Shown: positions 38,296-52,010 of the stretch, piece after piece
Position numbering within the stretch: the first letter of the stretch is position 1
Layout: each line of letters opens with the position of its first letter
From: Setaria digitata
Taxonomy: Eukaryota; Nematoda; Chromadorea; Rhabditida; Setariidae
DNA length: 64,000 nucleotides
Direction: 5' to 3'
Assembly (NCBI GenBank): GCA_003640385.1
Contig: RCAB01000027.1
Span: 1-64,000, forward strand
Notes under the pieces: generated by a model
The model's input: only the letters and a program-made list of their open reading frames with translations
The model's database searches: none
What the model was told of the DNA's origin: nothing
Program-made: the position numbers and the translations under genes

Positions 38296-39702
38296 CAAAT
38301 ATACCAAGTCCTGTTCACTTGACCTTTGATATTTCCAAACTGACTAAACCTATCAATGAGCTGATAACTCAGAATCATGCTCAGCAATTCTTCCCATTGC
38401 TCTCAGTTCCTTTTACCAATCAGTATCCGATGAATCTGGTTACAAGCAACACAACATTTCCGAGAGGACTGTGTCCAATTTGTGGCAGAATATATGGATC
38501 AAATAAAGATCTTCAGGTTCGTTCGCGTTTCGAAGTTTTTTCCTCTTGTCCTAATTCAGAAATTTTGCTCCTCGATGAAACAATGGTTCTTTTTTTTATT
38601 TTGAAATTGAAATATTAGATTATAAGTAGACATTGAATGAAATCAGTGAATTCAGGATCATGTAACAGCTTATCATGAGCGGAAATATGAATGCGAAAAA
38701 TGTGCGAGAACATTCGTATCAGAGAAACGTATGCGAGCACACGAGCTTAAGAAACATTCAGGTTAATGGCTAAGTTTCAACTTTCTTTGTATTTCGAAAC
38801 AAAAACTTACCACAAAACTTTGGATTTTCGAAAATTTGCGAAAATAATTTGTCACTGGACTTATCATTTTGAGTTTTTTGGGTTTCAGCGCAAACATCCA
38901 GTTTTGTTAAAGGAAATAACGGCGGTGAACGGAAATTGTTTGAGTGCAACCAGTGTGATCGAACTTACGAAACTTTCTATAATTTTAAGGAGCATTTAGC
39001 TAAACACAAAGGCAAATTATTCCGGTGCACAATTTGCAGCAAACACCTATCCGGACAAAGTGCCTTAAGCAGTATGCTTTAATTCGTCGACTTTTTTTTT
39101 TTTTAATGAATTCACCAACCTTTGGCAAGCAGAATTAGTTCGACTTCAGAGTAAATTTCATTATTCCCTTAAAAACCATGAAGCTCCAGATAAAAGTTTC
39201 AGGACACGCAAAAATTCATGAAAAACCTCATGAATGCATAATGTGTACCAGTCGATTCAGTTCAGCCTATGATTTAGACTGCCACTTCAGTTACTACCAC
39301 TCAACCATTAAACGATTTAAATGCTTTCACTGTAATCGTGTACTGTATAATTACTCCGGTAAATTACGCCACGAACGATTATGTTCCTTGAAAAGTACTG
39401 TAATCAAGAAACTCCCAGACTGTCAGGCTGCGGTCTTCCAACAAACTTTGTCTGGACCAGAAAAAACAATCCGAACGATAGCGAAAACTGATACGGTGGA
39501 GAAATTCAGCTCTGACGAAAAATGTGGAGCTGTTCAGAACCATGTCACTACTGTCAATCTAATCTCAGAATCAAGATTTTGTACACCGAGAACAGCATCT
39601 GAAAATTCAGAAGACCATTTTATTCCGACCTCCAAGTCTGAGCACAGGAAAACTTTTCATATTTGTGATATTATGCATGATATTCCAGGCTTTTCACAGT
39701 AG
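38296..39702 (+). CDS. C2H2 zinc-finger protein with six fingers (5' exon missing)
   Basis: Exons are 38296-38516, 38656-38761, 38889-39071 and 39203-39702, giving 336 codons with phases that close. An upstream exon ending in phase 1 is needed. Finger 1 spans the first junction (CPICGRIYGSNKDLQ then DHVTAYH). Finger 2 is CEKCARTFVSEKRMRAH. Finger 3 is CNQCDRTYETFYNFKEH. Finger 4 is CTICSKHLSGQSALS with its His pair in the next exon. Finger 5 is CIMCTSRFSSAYDLDCH. Finger 6 is CFHCNRVLYNYSGKLRH, ending in His-x4-Cys, a CCHC variant. Linkers are irregular; HEKPHEC resembles TGEKP once. About 100 residues without a domain follow. It is likely a nuclear DNA- or RNA-binding regulator with unknown target. 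No orthologue is assigned. Confidence 0.8.
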
Positions 39703-41304
39703 CGCTCAAATATGGAAAATGAATTTATTTCTTGTTCTCTGCCTTGTCTCAGCAAAATAAAACGCTACGGTCTTCTTATTAATGATAGAAATGAAGATCT
39801 TGTTTAAACTCTGAAATTTTTTTGAAATTTATAAACTTAAGACAAAAAGTTGTAGCAATCACTAACATTATCATTACAAAACTGTTTTCTTAACACAGAT
39901 TCTTTGAAAATAACCTTGAACTTGAGGTTCCTTTAAGTTTCTTAAAACGTTCTAATTAATTTTATTATTCATGCAATTGAAATATAGGAGACCGGAAAAT
40001 TGTAAGCTGTAACTTTGAAGTGTCGAGTTTTTGCTTTGTTTCAGTTTGTTTAGCAATAGCGCCCGTCTAAAATTTTGAGCGAAAAAGATTCACATCTTTC
40101 CTAAAGTGAAGCACGTTAGATTTTAGGAAGAAAAGGAAGAGAGCTAAGAAATTTAATGCTTCCTTACTCATTTCTAGAAAAAAAACTCTATCTACTTTAT
40201 TTTACAGAAATTTAAAGTAATTAAAAAGAATCTCGTCAGCTATATGTTTGCTACTTACCGTATGTCATCCCAACACTCTTGCTCCGTATAGAAACTGCGA
40301 GCCAGGACAAATACATTAAATACTCCTTAATTACAAATCTGTGACACGTATAGCATGAATGACTGCCCACCAAGCTTTTTTTTTTTTTTTTTTGAATTTG
40401 TCTGTCAGTGGTCTAGCAATTAAGCATACTTCTGATCTAAAATACAATTTTACACAAGATAAAAACTGATGAAGTTTGCTACAATGAAAATTAACTAGAA
40501 AGAATATAACTTGCTTCCTTTCACATTTCTTTTACTTAAAAATTAACTATATATAGTCAATTCAATATCCGCTGATTGATAATTTAACCGCTCTATATAT
40601 TAAAACTTTAGAATCCTTTTCGTAGGCAAAATCTCCTTCTGTAGATAAGACACTCGTAGTATAAATTCACCATATATCCCTGCCATGACTCAAAAAGTTG
40701 TACAGCGAGCTTGTTTTATTACAACAGGAATTTCCAATTAAGAAGACACTTATGTGGAACTTTTCCCGCAATTCCGGCAAAGAGGTCTTTTTAAAACAAT
40801 TGCCGGTTAGTAACCAATCATTCAACAGAAAAGAAAGGAAAAATGATCATCATACAACTGCTTAACAAAAGATAAAACAGAATTTCGTGACTTCCTTTTC
40901 AACTTCCAATTTTTATTAGCGATATTCTGATCGCTAATCTTTGTGGGTGTTGGCAATCACTATTTCTCAGGTAAATTTTTATTGTACCATTCATAGCGCA
41001 GCACTTTAAATGAAATACAGCAAGCCAATTTGCCCCATTCTTCACGATACTCACTACAACCAATTTTCACCCAGAAGTTTTAAGCGTATGACAAATTATG
41101 AAAATAAACAACAAATGGTAATAAGTACCCGTGAAATTTAAATTTTCGTATGATTTTCATATGACTCAAGGATTTAACAAAATCGGGGGAACTCAGAGAG
41201 AAAATAATACAAAGCGATTTTTAATTTTTTCCTGCATCGCCCTTCGTTAAGAAGTATTATACAAAGAAGTTCTTTCACTAGGATACAAAATTAATGCCAA
41301 CAGA
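39703..41304. other. convergent intergenic region
   Basis: It lies between the stop of the zinc-finger gene and the stop of the aquarius gene, so it holds both 3' UTRs and the short copy of the dispersed repeat. There is a run of 17 T near 40378-40394. No further gene is seen. Confidence 0.6.
40755..40925. repeat. dispersed repeat, short copy
   Basis: This is the second copy of the element at 36561-37246, without its roughly 520-base middle. The left part matches through GAATTTCGTGACTTCC and runs straight into TTTTCAACTTCCAATTTTT. Confidence 0.6.
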
Positions 41305-44300
41305 TTATTTTCCCAACTTATCTGGATCTTGCCTTTCGAAGTCCATACTTTCGAAAGTAATGTCAGCCTCCTCCGCTTCCATTGCGATCGGTTCCGGCAC
41401 GCCCTTTTCTTCTTCTGTTTTTGCCTCCTCAGCGGCTTTCGCAGCTACTTCGGCTGCTAATTGTGCATTAATCGCGGCCTGAAAAAACAAATCTGAAGAT
41501 GAAAAAATTCAAGAATAAAGAATTCAGATAGAGTAATAGGTAGCGCAGATAGTGAATTAAACAACTGAATCACAATTAAAGAATTGGATGAAAATATATC
41601 AACAGGAGTAAATCTTTAAACAACTTTTATGAATTAAGAGAATAAATTACACAAACAGAATAAGCAGCCATAATGGAATACCAATATTTTGAAATGTAAA
41701 AACAATATTCAAAAGCAGTTACTTGACGAGCATTGAAATAATCCTTCATATGCTCTTTATAGCTTTCTTTCATCTGCTCCATATTACTCATGTAAAAGTG
41801 ATGCACGAATGTACTCATGTGAACCGTATCCTGGATCTGAATTGGCTTGGATGTCGGAGGCTGACCATTCTAAAAAAGAACGACATCCATAATTGGCAAG
41901 GTTTAGACAGCATATAGTGTCGTAAAATCAGCACAATGAATATAAATTTGAGAGAGAGAGAAAAAAAAAAGAATAGAGTTATTTACCTTTCGACACATTA
42001 GGTATGTTTCATGGGGAATTATCATCAATTTTTGTGGATATTTGCACAACTGAAAGTAAAATACATAGGGGATCAAACAAATTTTCAAAATCATCAACTG
42101 AAATTTTCAAAATTCAAAAATTTTTAAAAACTGAGCAGCATTTGAAAGGCTTTATTAAATCATCTTTAAATATAAAGATCCTTACCCGCTGAAATGCAGT
42201 TGAAAGCTCAAGGCAATTCTGAAACAAACTGACTCGTCCCAAAACATAAAGACCCAAACGTGCTCGAGAAAGAGCCACGATTAAACGACGAACATCCCTA
42301 GAATTGTGCTAGTAATTCCACGTCATGAATACATGAAAATTTGTTTGCAGTGTTTTAAGCACAAACAAGGAAACATTAAAGCGAATAAAAATTAACAGAG
42401 AAAATTCTGAATAATACATGCAGACCTTATGTGACCGATGTTTCTCGTTCTTACAAGTGAAAGAATGATGTAATCATTCTGCTGCCCCTGATATTTGTCA
42501 ACTGTTGAAATCTAAAGAAATGAAAAGTGTTTGCATAAATTTTAATTCAACAACACCAATATCGTTTGCTGAATAATATCATCTGGAATTGTTTCGCTCT
42601 ACAACTGGGCCCAAAGGCATAAATATAATCTGAAAACTATAATTCTACCTGATATTAACGTCTTGGATAATACAAAAAACAAAAAAATTACTAATGAAAC
42701 TGAATGCTACGAAAATGACATATCCTTTGAGTACTGATAACAACGAACTTTATGTGGTACTCCAATTAATGGATTTTCGGCACATCGTGTCTGCACTACA
42801 TCACGCAACAGTGATGCTTGGCCATTGTAAGTTGTTATAATCGAAATCTTTTCTGCAGGATAACCCAAAATACGCATATAAGTGAATAGTGCTATAGCAT
42901 ATTCTGCTTCGCCAAGATTCTGAAAAATATTGGATTTCCATAGAAAGTAGGATAGGAAAACGAAATAAAAAATAAACCTGGTAAAAGTAAGGGCTCGGTG
43001 TTGTCTCACCGACACCATTGAAGTCAGGAACGTCGATAAGCTGGTAATTGAATGCGAACCCAGAGTTGGCACGTTGGAATTCCGGAAGAGCATCGATATG
43101 AGGTAAGTTACCTAAGTGATCATACCTCCAGTTGTAAAGATCTGCTATTCTAAAATTTGTTACATTTTCAAGATTCCAGCCCATTAGATAGGAAGTTTTA
43201 CTAAAACTTCGAAAATTCCAAAAAAAAAATAAATGTTTACAACATACTCGGCTCTTGCACGACCCTGCTGATCAAGCAAGATATGTGGAACACCAAGCCG
43301 AACAAATCTCGCAAACAAGCTTTGTTCCATGTTAGAATATTTTTGAAAAGCAATATTCTGAACAACTGGAGGAAGTTGATGATGATCACCAATCATGATC
43401 CATCGTTTCAATCGATTCCTACCATCCTGTGGATTCTGAAAAACAGAATAATACTTGGACAATATGAAATGATGGATAAAAAAATTTGAATTACCTGAAG
43501 TAAGAGTGGTATAAATGTTTCAACTTCGAGGATTTGTGCAGCTTCTTCCATGAGAATATTATCGTATCTGAATCCAAGTTCTACCAAATCTTTTCGCCGG
43601 AGAGCAGCATGAGTGCAAGTCATAGCAATGATCTTGGCTTCTTTTACCTAAACCATTAACAAAAAGTATTAGAACAAAAGTTACCGCTACCACACCTCAA
43701 GCTGCACCGACGTGGTGTTCTTGACGGTAAGCATTGGATTTCTACCACTTGGGTAAACACTGAACAAAATAACGTAAGAAATAGTTCTAACAGAATCACA
43801 TCTGTCGCAAGACATTGTTGAATTTGGTTTCCAGAATTTGTGAAATTCAAATAAAAATTAAAAATGTTGCGAAAAAAAAACACACACACACAAAAACATA
43901 TTATCTTAAGACTAACCAAAAGATAGTCCGTACGATCCCTCCCTGAACGCAACAACTCGAAAGATCTGAATTCTTCAAGCTGAGTGAAAATACTACGTAT
44001 ATATCGCCAACAACCTTGGGCAATTTCCCAATCTTCATCAAAAGAGATACCCTCAAACAATAAAGCGACAATAAATAATGTACTTCATTGGAAAAAAAAA
44101 AAGACAGTAATAATTTCTGCATCTCAACAGATATTTAGAACAAAAAAAAAAAAAAATTGCATGCAAACAAGAATCAATGCTAGTCGTCGATAAACACATG
44201 AGGTTGGTGTTTTTATTACTATTCTTCATTCATGAAAAATTTTAAAGCAAAAAAAACTGTCAGTAATGACAGAAAAACCTTTAACCTTAAAGAGGGGAGG

Positions 44301-47300
44301 TGGAACATCGGCAAAATATCTCGTAAAGGGGAAATGATCGGCAACTGCTTTTGCACTCGGATTCGCATTTATTATCGATCGTGCAACATCGCTTTCAAAT
44401 TTTTCCCAACGTGCAAATACCTGAATGAAAGATACCGATATACAAATACGATTAAATGACACGGAAACATAAACCATCAAAATTCAAGAAATTTAAAATG
44501 TTGAAAATAAGAAAACGGCTGCTTCATAATCTACAAATTATACGAGAAAAAAAAAAGCGATAAGTATGGGCAGCGAAATTATAATGAAGACCTGATAAAG
44601 AAAGAAATAACCAGCAGTTTCACAAGTATATGAGACATCACCCGTAACATCGAGGGCTTCTTGCAACTTTTCAACCTAGAATAAAAAAAAACATCATCAA
44701 TAATAATCTTATGAAATAAAATCTTAGCTCCTATACAATAAAATTCAACCAAAAAAAGAAGTGCATTCCAAAGTGACACTTTTTTCATCTGAAATCGTTA
44801 CTCTCACTTTAACCGATCTTTTGGTGTGGTTCATTGATTCCCACATCTTTCCTATTTTTTAAAACCGCTATTACTTACTTCCTTCAGGAGATCCAGTCGC
44901 TTCTGCAGGACATAATTTACACGACCATATCTACTAAAATCTTTTTCGGTTTCCAAAGCTTCTTCACCATGACCTAAACTTAATATATGATTCAGATACT
45001 CAACCATTATATCAAGAGATAGAAATAATGAATGACAAAAAGAGACAATAATGGATGATATTTAAACAACGGATATTTATATACTTTTACATCCGGAAAC
45101 AGAACATTTGCAAAAACTCTGGAATTCACAACTAAAAATCTCACAAAATGAGAAAGTCATGTGCAAGCACGACGAAAAAAAAAATACCACAGTGGTCCGT
45201 TGCAGCACTTCATTTACAGTAACTTCATGATGACAAAGATGAGAAGTTTCCAGAAACATATTGTAGATAAAAATACAATAAATAGGGCAAACCTAATCGA
45301 AGCAAATGACGCTCATCAACATCCAGCTGCATAATTTTTTCGAAAAGCTGATTAAGGGCTTGATTTGAATGCGTTACTATTAATGTCCGCTGTTCAGGCC
45401 AATTATGATAAATATTGGAGATGATCTGGACGGCCACATCAGTTTTACCTGTACCGGGAGGACCAACAACCATCGTTAAGCCGGGTTGCATACCTGCTTT
45501 AATTGCTTCAACCTGAAAAACTACTCTTCTTGAATGGAGAAAGAACTAATAATGGTTAATATTAGTAAAGAAAAATGCCTGCGCTGGAGTGAATTGTATA
45601 GTATTTTTTCGTGGTTCAACATGAGGATATGGTCCACGGCAGGGTATCACGTGAGGCTCCACAAAAATCGACGTATCCCGAATGGATGGTTCAAGATCGT
45701 GTTGTGGTTCTAGTTCTTTGAAGGTTAATCTGGAAAAATATATTTTAAAGAACCATTTGGAAGTGAAACTTGAATAAAGATAAAAAAGGGTTAGCTAGAC
45801 TAACGTACTGGTACTATAATTCCTTCAACTTTATTAAGCTGTAATTTCTTACAAGAGTTGAAAAAAAAGGGATATAAAAAGCGAACCTGAAAGGTGGAAC
45901 AAGATTTTCATCTTTAGTTGTTACTGCCACGATCTTTGTATTTGGAAATGATGAAATGAGGTGTTTGTAAGATAAGAAGGTATCACAGAAATCCACTGTT
46001 GACACTGCACTATTCATTCTGAAAGAATTTTTCAAGTGAACTACAAATAATTTGTATTGTGTTTTATAACGAGAAGTAACACTTACGACTTATAATGTGC
46101 TGCATTCGGTTCACCGTAGCCAAGAATGAGGTCATGCAGCCATTCTGGCACTACAAACTCTGTATTCAATAACTGTCGAATTGTTGAAAGCACAGCTTTG
46201 AAATTATTTGTTTTTGGATCACGACGAATAAGCAGATTAAACGAATAATAAATATTCTGAAATGCAATTTAATATCCAAGGAATAATCTAACGGTATACA
46301 TTCTTGATGTAAGAACATTTATTTACTTAGTAAATTAACAACTTGTATTCCGCTTGTAAAAGAGAACCGGTATTCAATGTTAGATTTCTTATTTTCGTTC
46401 ATGAAATTTAAAAACAAAAAAGAAAAAAGAAAAGAAAAGATATACATCTATCGCGTCATCTTGCTCTCCCTCTGTATCCAAACGATACTGATTTTCATCA
46501 AGCCATACTCGAAACTTTCTCGTGAGTCCTTCCAATATAGTTTTTTTTTCATATGCGGCTATAATTTCAACGAAATGTTAAACGCATTTTTTCAAATATC
46601 TTTTTCAAGTACTAATAAAAACTCCTAGTAAAAAAATCAACCTGTCAAAATTCTGGGACTATATTTAAACACATTATGACGATACGAATTATAATGAAAT
46701 CCGCGATGGGTTCCTCTCCCTTCCAAAACAAAAGCAAAGACAAAGATGAGGAGGAAAAAAAAATTACAGCAGTTTTGACGACAAAGATCTAATTTTAGCC
46801 GATGAGCAAGAAGATTTTTGTTAGAACTACCCAGGTAAGGTGAGAAGTACTCTCAATCATTTCTAACACTATCACCTTTTCAATATCGAAGACCCAAAAC
46901 AAATAAATAACTACGAATAAAAAAATTCTGTACCATATTCCTCGATTACTTTCCCTTCTGAATCAAGCATCCCTTCAATTTCACATCCACGTACCAATGT
47001 AACATCAATCTGTTCGTTGAACGGTTTTGTAATATCATACTTTGTACCAACTGAAGCTTTCGGTCGACAGCGGATCAAGAAACAAACATCATGTTTTCGA
47101 AGACCTGAAAACTCTCTACAGTAGATATTTGTGGATTAGTAACTCTAAGAGGAGAATTAGTTGAGTACAAACCTGAACACAGTTTCACTCTTGTTTGTAA
47201 ACTAGTTCAATTGTAACGACTACCAAGTCATTATCTGGGGACCTCTCCTAATACACATTAAAGTAAATCATGCATAAGATACCAAAATAGATTGAGGTAG

Positions 47301-50300
47301 TTGGTATCGTGCCATCCCATTTAAGTCATTTAATGATAAAAGCTACAAGTGATATGAATCGTGTGATTTTGTTCAATATTAGTCAGCAAAGACGAAAGTT
47401 TATCAGATAACAGTATAATGTTTGACAGTTCGATGCAATACTACCGGTTTAAACCTGAGATGACACAAAAATATTCAAATGAACTAACAACCTTCCCATT
47501 CAGCACGAATATCAGCTCGTCTTGGCAAACTAATCGTCAAATCCGCCTTGACAACTGCAGGGCTCTTTTCACCTATAAGAGGTTTCCCAACTTCGACAAT
47601 CTGAAAGATAAAATGGAAACTGAAAATCAAAATAAACCATACGCTTATTTAAATAGAAAAATTAGATCCTAAAAAGTTACGTCGATAGTTTAAGAAATTA
47701 AGAAAAAAAACCTGGAATTCAACTAATGGCAAAGCCATCCGAGCCCATCCGCCCCAAACAGTTTCCTTTGTATTAGATTCATGTGCCCATGGTTTCAAAC
47801 GAAATATAGCATCTTCGATATCCTGACGAATTTCATCTAAAAACAATGTCATTAAAATCTGCATCCAAAATAGCATGTTTTTGTGTTTAAATTTTGCACC
47901 CTTTATTGAATGTCAAGAAAATGAAAAAAAAAAAAAAAAAAAAAAAAGAAAAAAATACAAGAAATGTGAGATATAAAACGAGACCAAAAATTTAATTCAT
48001 TACAAGAAATGCCATTTGATGAATTGAAGGGTTTTCAGTGATGATATGGTCAAGTTTCTAAACAGTCTTACGCTGAGTATTTCAAATCATGAAAAAAAAA
48101 ATACCACTTTTTGAAACAGTGAAATGGCTCTAAATATACTGAAACACCCACATGTTGATTCCATTTGAAAAAGGTTGAAGTTCCGCAGCAAGTAATCATG
48201 GAATGTCAAGAATTGAATATTTAATTTGTTCAAAGCTAGAACGCCTAAAAATCGAAGAAATTAACTTTGCTCGGCCTTAGAGTGAAGACCAAGTATTCCT
48301 CTACAGAATTAGTACTAAGCGTTAAATCCGAAAACTTATCATGTTTCTGAAAGCACCAATGAAGGACGAATTTTAGATCAATCTTGTGAAAAGTAAAAAA
48401 AAAAGTCCAGGAAGTTGGTCAACAATCTCCGCATCTACAAATAAAGACAGAAATAAACAAGGGATTCTAGTCTGTCGATTCAGATAACCTTCTCCGATTA
48501 TAGCACTGTTTACAGTACACTCACACTAATGAAAGAAACCTGCCTTCACCATTATACTGATCATACGGAACCAGATTTTCATCCCAGATAACCTTTTCTG
48601 TTGGATAAAGTGGCTGTTCATTAAGCTGCTGCAACTGATTGATACGTCGTTCACAACGTGATGTCTAAAATAAAAATTAAGATGAAAACAGGAAACCACA
48701 AAATAAAAAATTGAGACATTCATGATTAATATAAGTCATAAAATGCAGTCGATAGCCGAAGAGGGCACTTTTTCAGGTAGAAACAAAAATTTTTCACAAC
48801 ATCGAAATAGCCACCAGAATATTTGCTGAATAGGGAGGACAAAGTTTACACTAGCTGGGTAAAAAAACTGGGGTCTTTCTGGATGCTAAATGAATCAATC
48901 TTCAAAACGAAGAAAGAAAAACGAAAAGAAAAAAAACCCTCACAATCATTTCTGTAAGATAATTCTTCTCGTAATTCAATGGAATCTTCAGATTGGATTC
49001 CTGTGAAGGTACCAAATGCAAATATTCCGCAAACTTATAAAGTTCTGACTCACTGAAAAGTGACAACTCATTGGTTTGGTTAAAAAAAATTAAAAGGAAA
49101 AAATCAAAGTATAAGCATCACTTACTAAGAATTTTACATTGGCATTTATTTCTTTCAATAAAAAGAAACAAAACAGCGTAATAAAAACATACCTCATTGA
49201 TGAAAACTGTTTTATCAAAGCTTTTCTTGTATCAACAGCAGTAACATTTAACAGATAAAAATCAGACATGCTTTCCCTTAAAAAAAAAAAAAGTTTGTTC
49301 AGGAAGTGAATTAAAAAAATAAATGAATTAAATATATCAGAGGATTAAAATAAATTAACTAACAGACTAGAGTGTATCGTCAGCATGAATAAACCTCGGA
49401 TAAGACCGTACGGTCGTAGTCACAAAAAAAAAAGCCTTCATTTGTACCACCCAACCTTTTCCAGTTAAAAAAATTTGTCCTTCATTAGTGTTGTTACTCA
49501 GCAAAATGCATTACATTTTCCCTCATGGTATCCATCCGAGAATACATTTCTTCAAATAATCTAAGTCATCAATTTAAACAGTAATTAAAACCACCTGAAG
49601 TACTTGAAGGCAGCTTTCTGTAGTTTCATGATATATGTATAATGCATCTCAGTCATCTGAAAACAGTCGTCTTAACATTGTAAAAACAAATGGTCACAAA
49701 GAAGCTGAAGAATCAAGCAAATTTCCTAAAAAAGAAATAAATTTACTTGGTTATGTGTGAGAGGTTCACCAGTAACGTCGTCAATCTCGAAACGAGAATA
49801 GAACTTTAGCATTGTAACAAGCTGACAGAACAACCCTCCAACTTCTGTTGTTATCAGCGAAGAGAGTGTACAGTTCACTAATATATTACTTGCATGTAAT
49901 ACGGCATTGAAGAAACGTCTACAAAGTAAATAGTATGGTTAATTACAAACAAAAGATTCAAAAAATATATCCAGTAATGTTTAGAATAACTGGAACTAAT
50001 TTCGATGATTAATTTATTTGATAGGCAAACTGATATAATATTAGGAGAGAAAAGCGCTACTGCTCTAAAATTTAATGCTTTCGGTTAAAGACCCTAAATA
50101 CACGGATGAGATGAAGTTATGACAAAGTTAACCAACACTACTCATATATTTTCTCAAGTATTTTCCGCAACATTAATTCAAATTAATCAGTCTTGGACGC
50201 TCCAGAATGAGACTAAAAAAGTCAGTTGTCAAACTTATATAATTTATACACTCACTAGATATTGGTCTAAAAACTAAAATCTGTCCATGAGAAGTCACGT

Positions 50301-52010
50301 TTTAAAGTTGGTAACATGACGCACCTTGTGGTCAGTAGAGCTTCTAAGTCAATAAACAGCTGCAGGCAACGCTCCAAAAAATGTATACCATCAATTTCCA
50401 TTTCTTGAAATATTGAGTTTCATAATCCAATAAATTTATATTAAATTAACACGAAAAATTAGCACGAAATCAAACTCAAAAATAATATCTGAAACAAACC
50501 ATTAGACTCATCATCAACATCTGTTAACGTCTGCTTGAAAATTTGCAAAAGATTCCACATAAATGTACGCTCGAAATTCAATAATTCCCTTTCTTCAATT
50601 GTTTTTGAAGCAACTTTAGCTTCAATTTTGTTCCATATCTTTCGTAGTTTTGGATTCATTTGAAAGAGATCTTCCCTCTGAGTCTAAAAATTACAAGTGT
50701 TTTGAACTACAGATATAAACTATTATTAAAGATATATAATACAGTAAATACCAAAGTTCATATACAGTAAGCCATTGCATATGTGAGGAAAACACAGTAA
50801 AAAACCAACTGGAAGCAAATTGGACCACATTGTAAGTGAAACTATTTTGGTTACTTCAGTTCTTACCAGATCCACTTCCTGCAATTCTCATTTACAGTCC
50901 ATGATGAATAAAATCATCATCCTCAGCTATGAAGAGAGTATGTTACACTCCTCTTTAGAACAAACTCTTTAAGAATTCCTCCATTTTCTCTCACTGCCTA
51001 GAGAAAAAGGCTTCATAATGGCAAGAACCACATCATTCGATTCAATTTACTGCTAAAATAATTATTGATAAATACTCCTCTTACAAATTACGAGACTTCC
51101 AAAAAATAAAATACAAAAATCAATTTGAAGCAAACTGGATCATAGTGTAAATAATGTGTAAAACTTGCCACAGAATTGAAGCAGTTAATTAAGAATGTAA
51201 CGATTGCAGACCGCTCCAATAATGTGATTTGCTCCGTGTCAAGTGCAAGATGTAATACTCTTTTGAAAAAAATCGGAAACTGACCAGGTCGTTCAATAAT
51301 GCACTGAAATATCACAGTTAACCCAAAAGAGATATATTTTACCCTGAACATCATGTTCTAGTTTCTAGTTATTGAAGTGGCTTATTAGGTTCAGAATATT
51401 TCATCATTCTAGCAGCAGCTTTCTAGTTGAATTCTTCTCTCAAAATTTCGCAAAATAAAAAGTGCTGATAATTTTTGTGAAGCAAAAAGTTGAGGAAAGG
51501 AAAAAAAAAGTATAACTTACACGCCATGCAGGAATCCTTTCTCGAAACTTTGCGTTAAGCATAATTATGATGGACATAACATGGTGATTACTGGCCTCAC
51601 CCGCAACAAAATTCGGCCACAGATAGCGCTCGAGATACTGGCTGGGATTTATAAAGGTTTACATTAGGAATTTTCTTCTTTAAACCCAGCTTAAGTATGG
51701 AAATTCAGCGCAGAAGAAGAAAGTTGAGAAACAATGTCAGTTCATTTCTTCAGACTTCTTTCTTTATACTACCTAATCTTTTGAAAGAAATATCGATAAG
51801 TCCAAAAAGAAGCCGGATATACAGCTTTAAGCTACAGATTTTTCCTAACTTTTATAGAAAAGAAACTAAGGGAAACCTGAATTCCAACACGACGACTTTC
51901 TTTTGCAAAAAAAGATTTCGCATTAATTCATTTTCATAAATTGTATCGATTAAATTCGGATCAAACCGTTGGTTATGACACGCATATGGAGCCCAGTATT
52001 GACGAGCTAT
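41305..52010 (-). CDS. emb-4: intron-binding splicing helicase aquarius (EMB-4 orthologue)
   Basis: About 33 minus-strand exons match vertebrate aquarius almost end to end. Confirmed exons include 52010-51877 (QYWAPYA), 51641-51521, 51303-51169, 50878-50810, 50683-50500, 50403-50325 and 48244-48150; the last is 41479-41305 (stop TAA). Between them exons lie near 49920, 49660, 49270, 49056, 48662, 47838, 47602, 47110, 46551, 46260, 46020, 45730, 45513, 44973, 44677, 44420, 44060, 43650, 43437, 43150, 42920, 42513, 42300, 42052 and 41868. The N-terminal half is the helical repeat and beta region. The C-terminal half is a UPF1-like SF1 helicase: motif I GPPGTGKT (about 45450), motif II as EEAA, motif [11 protein letters not shown], motif [10 protein letters not shown], motif [10 protein letters not shown]. 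It binds introns in the spliceosome; C. elegans EMB-4 also links introns to nuclear small-RNA silencing. The start exon, upstream of 52010, is unresolved. Two introns appear to use GC donors. Confidence 0.93.
46843..46888. repeat. 46-base repeat, copy 1 (in an aquarius intron)
   Basis: Bases 46843-46888 are identical to 52628-52673, starting AGAAGTACTCTCAATC. This copy lies in an intron of the aquarius gene. Flanks do not match, apart from a few bases. Confidence 0.75.
47923..47955. repeat. long poly-A run
   Basis: A run of about 25 A followed by G and more A, inside an aquarius intron on the opposite strand, where it reads as poly-T. It may be length-unstable. Confidence 0.8.
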
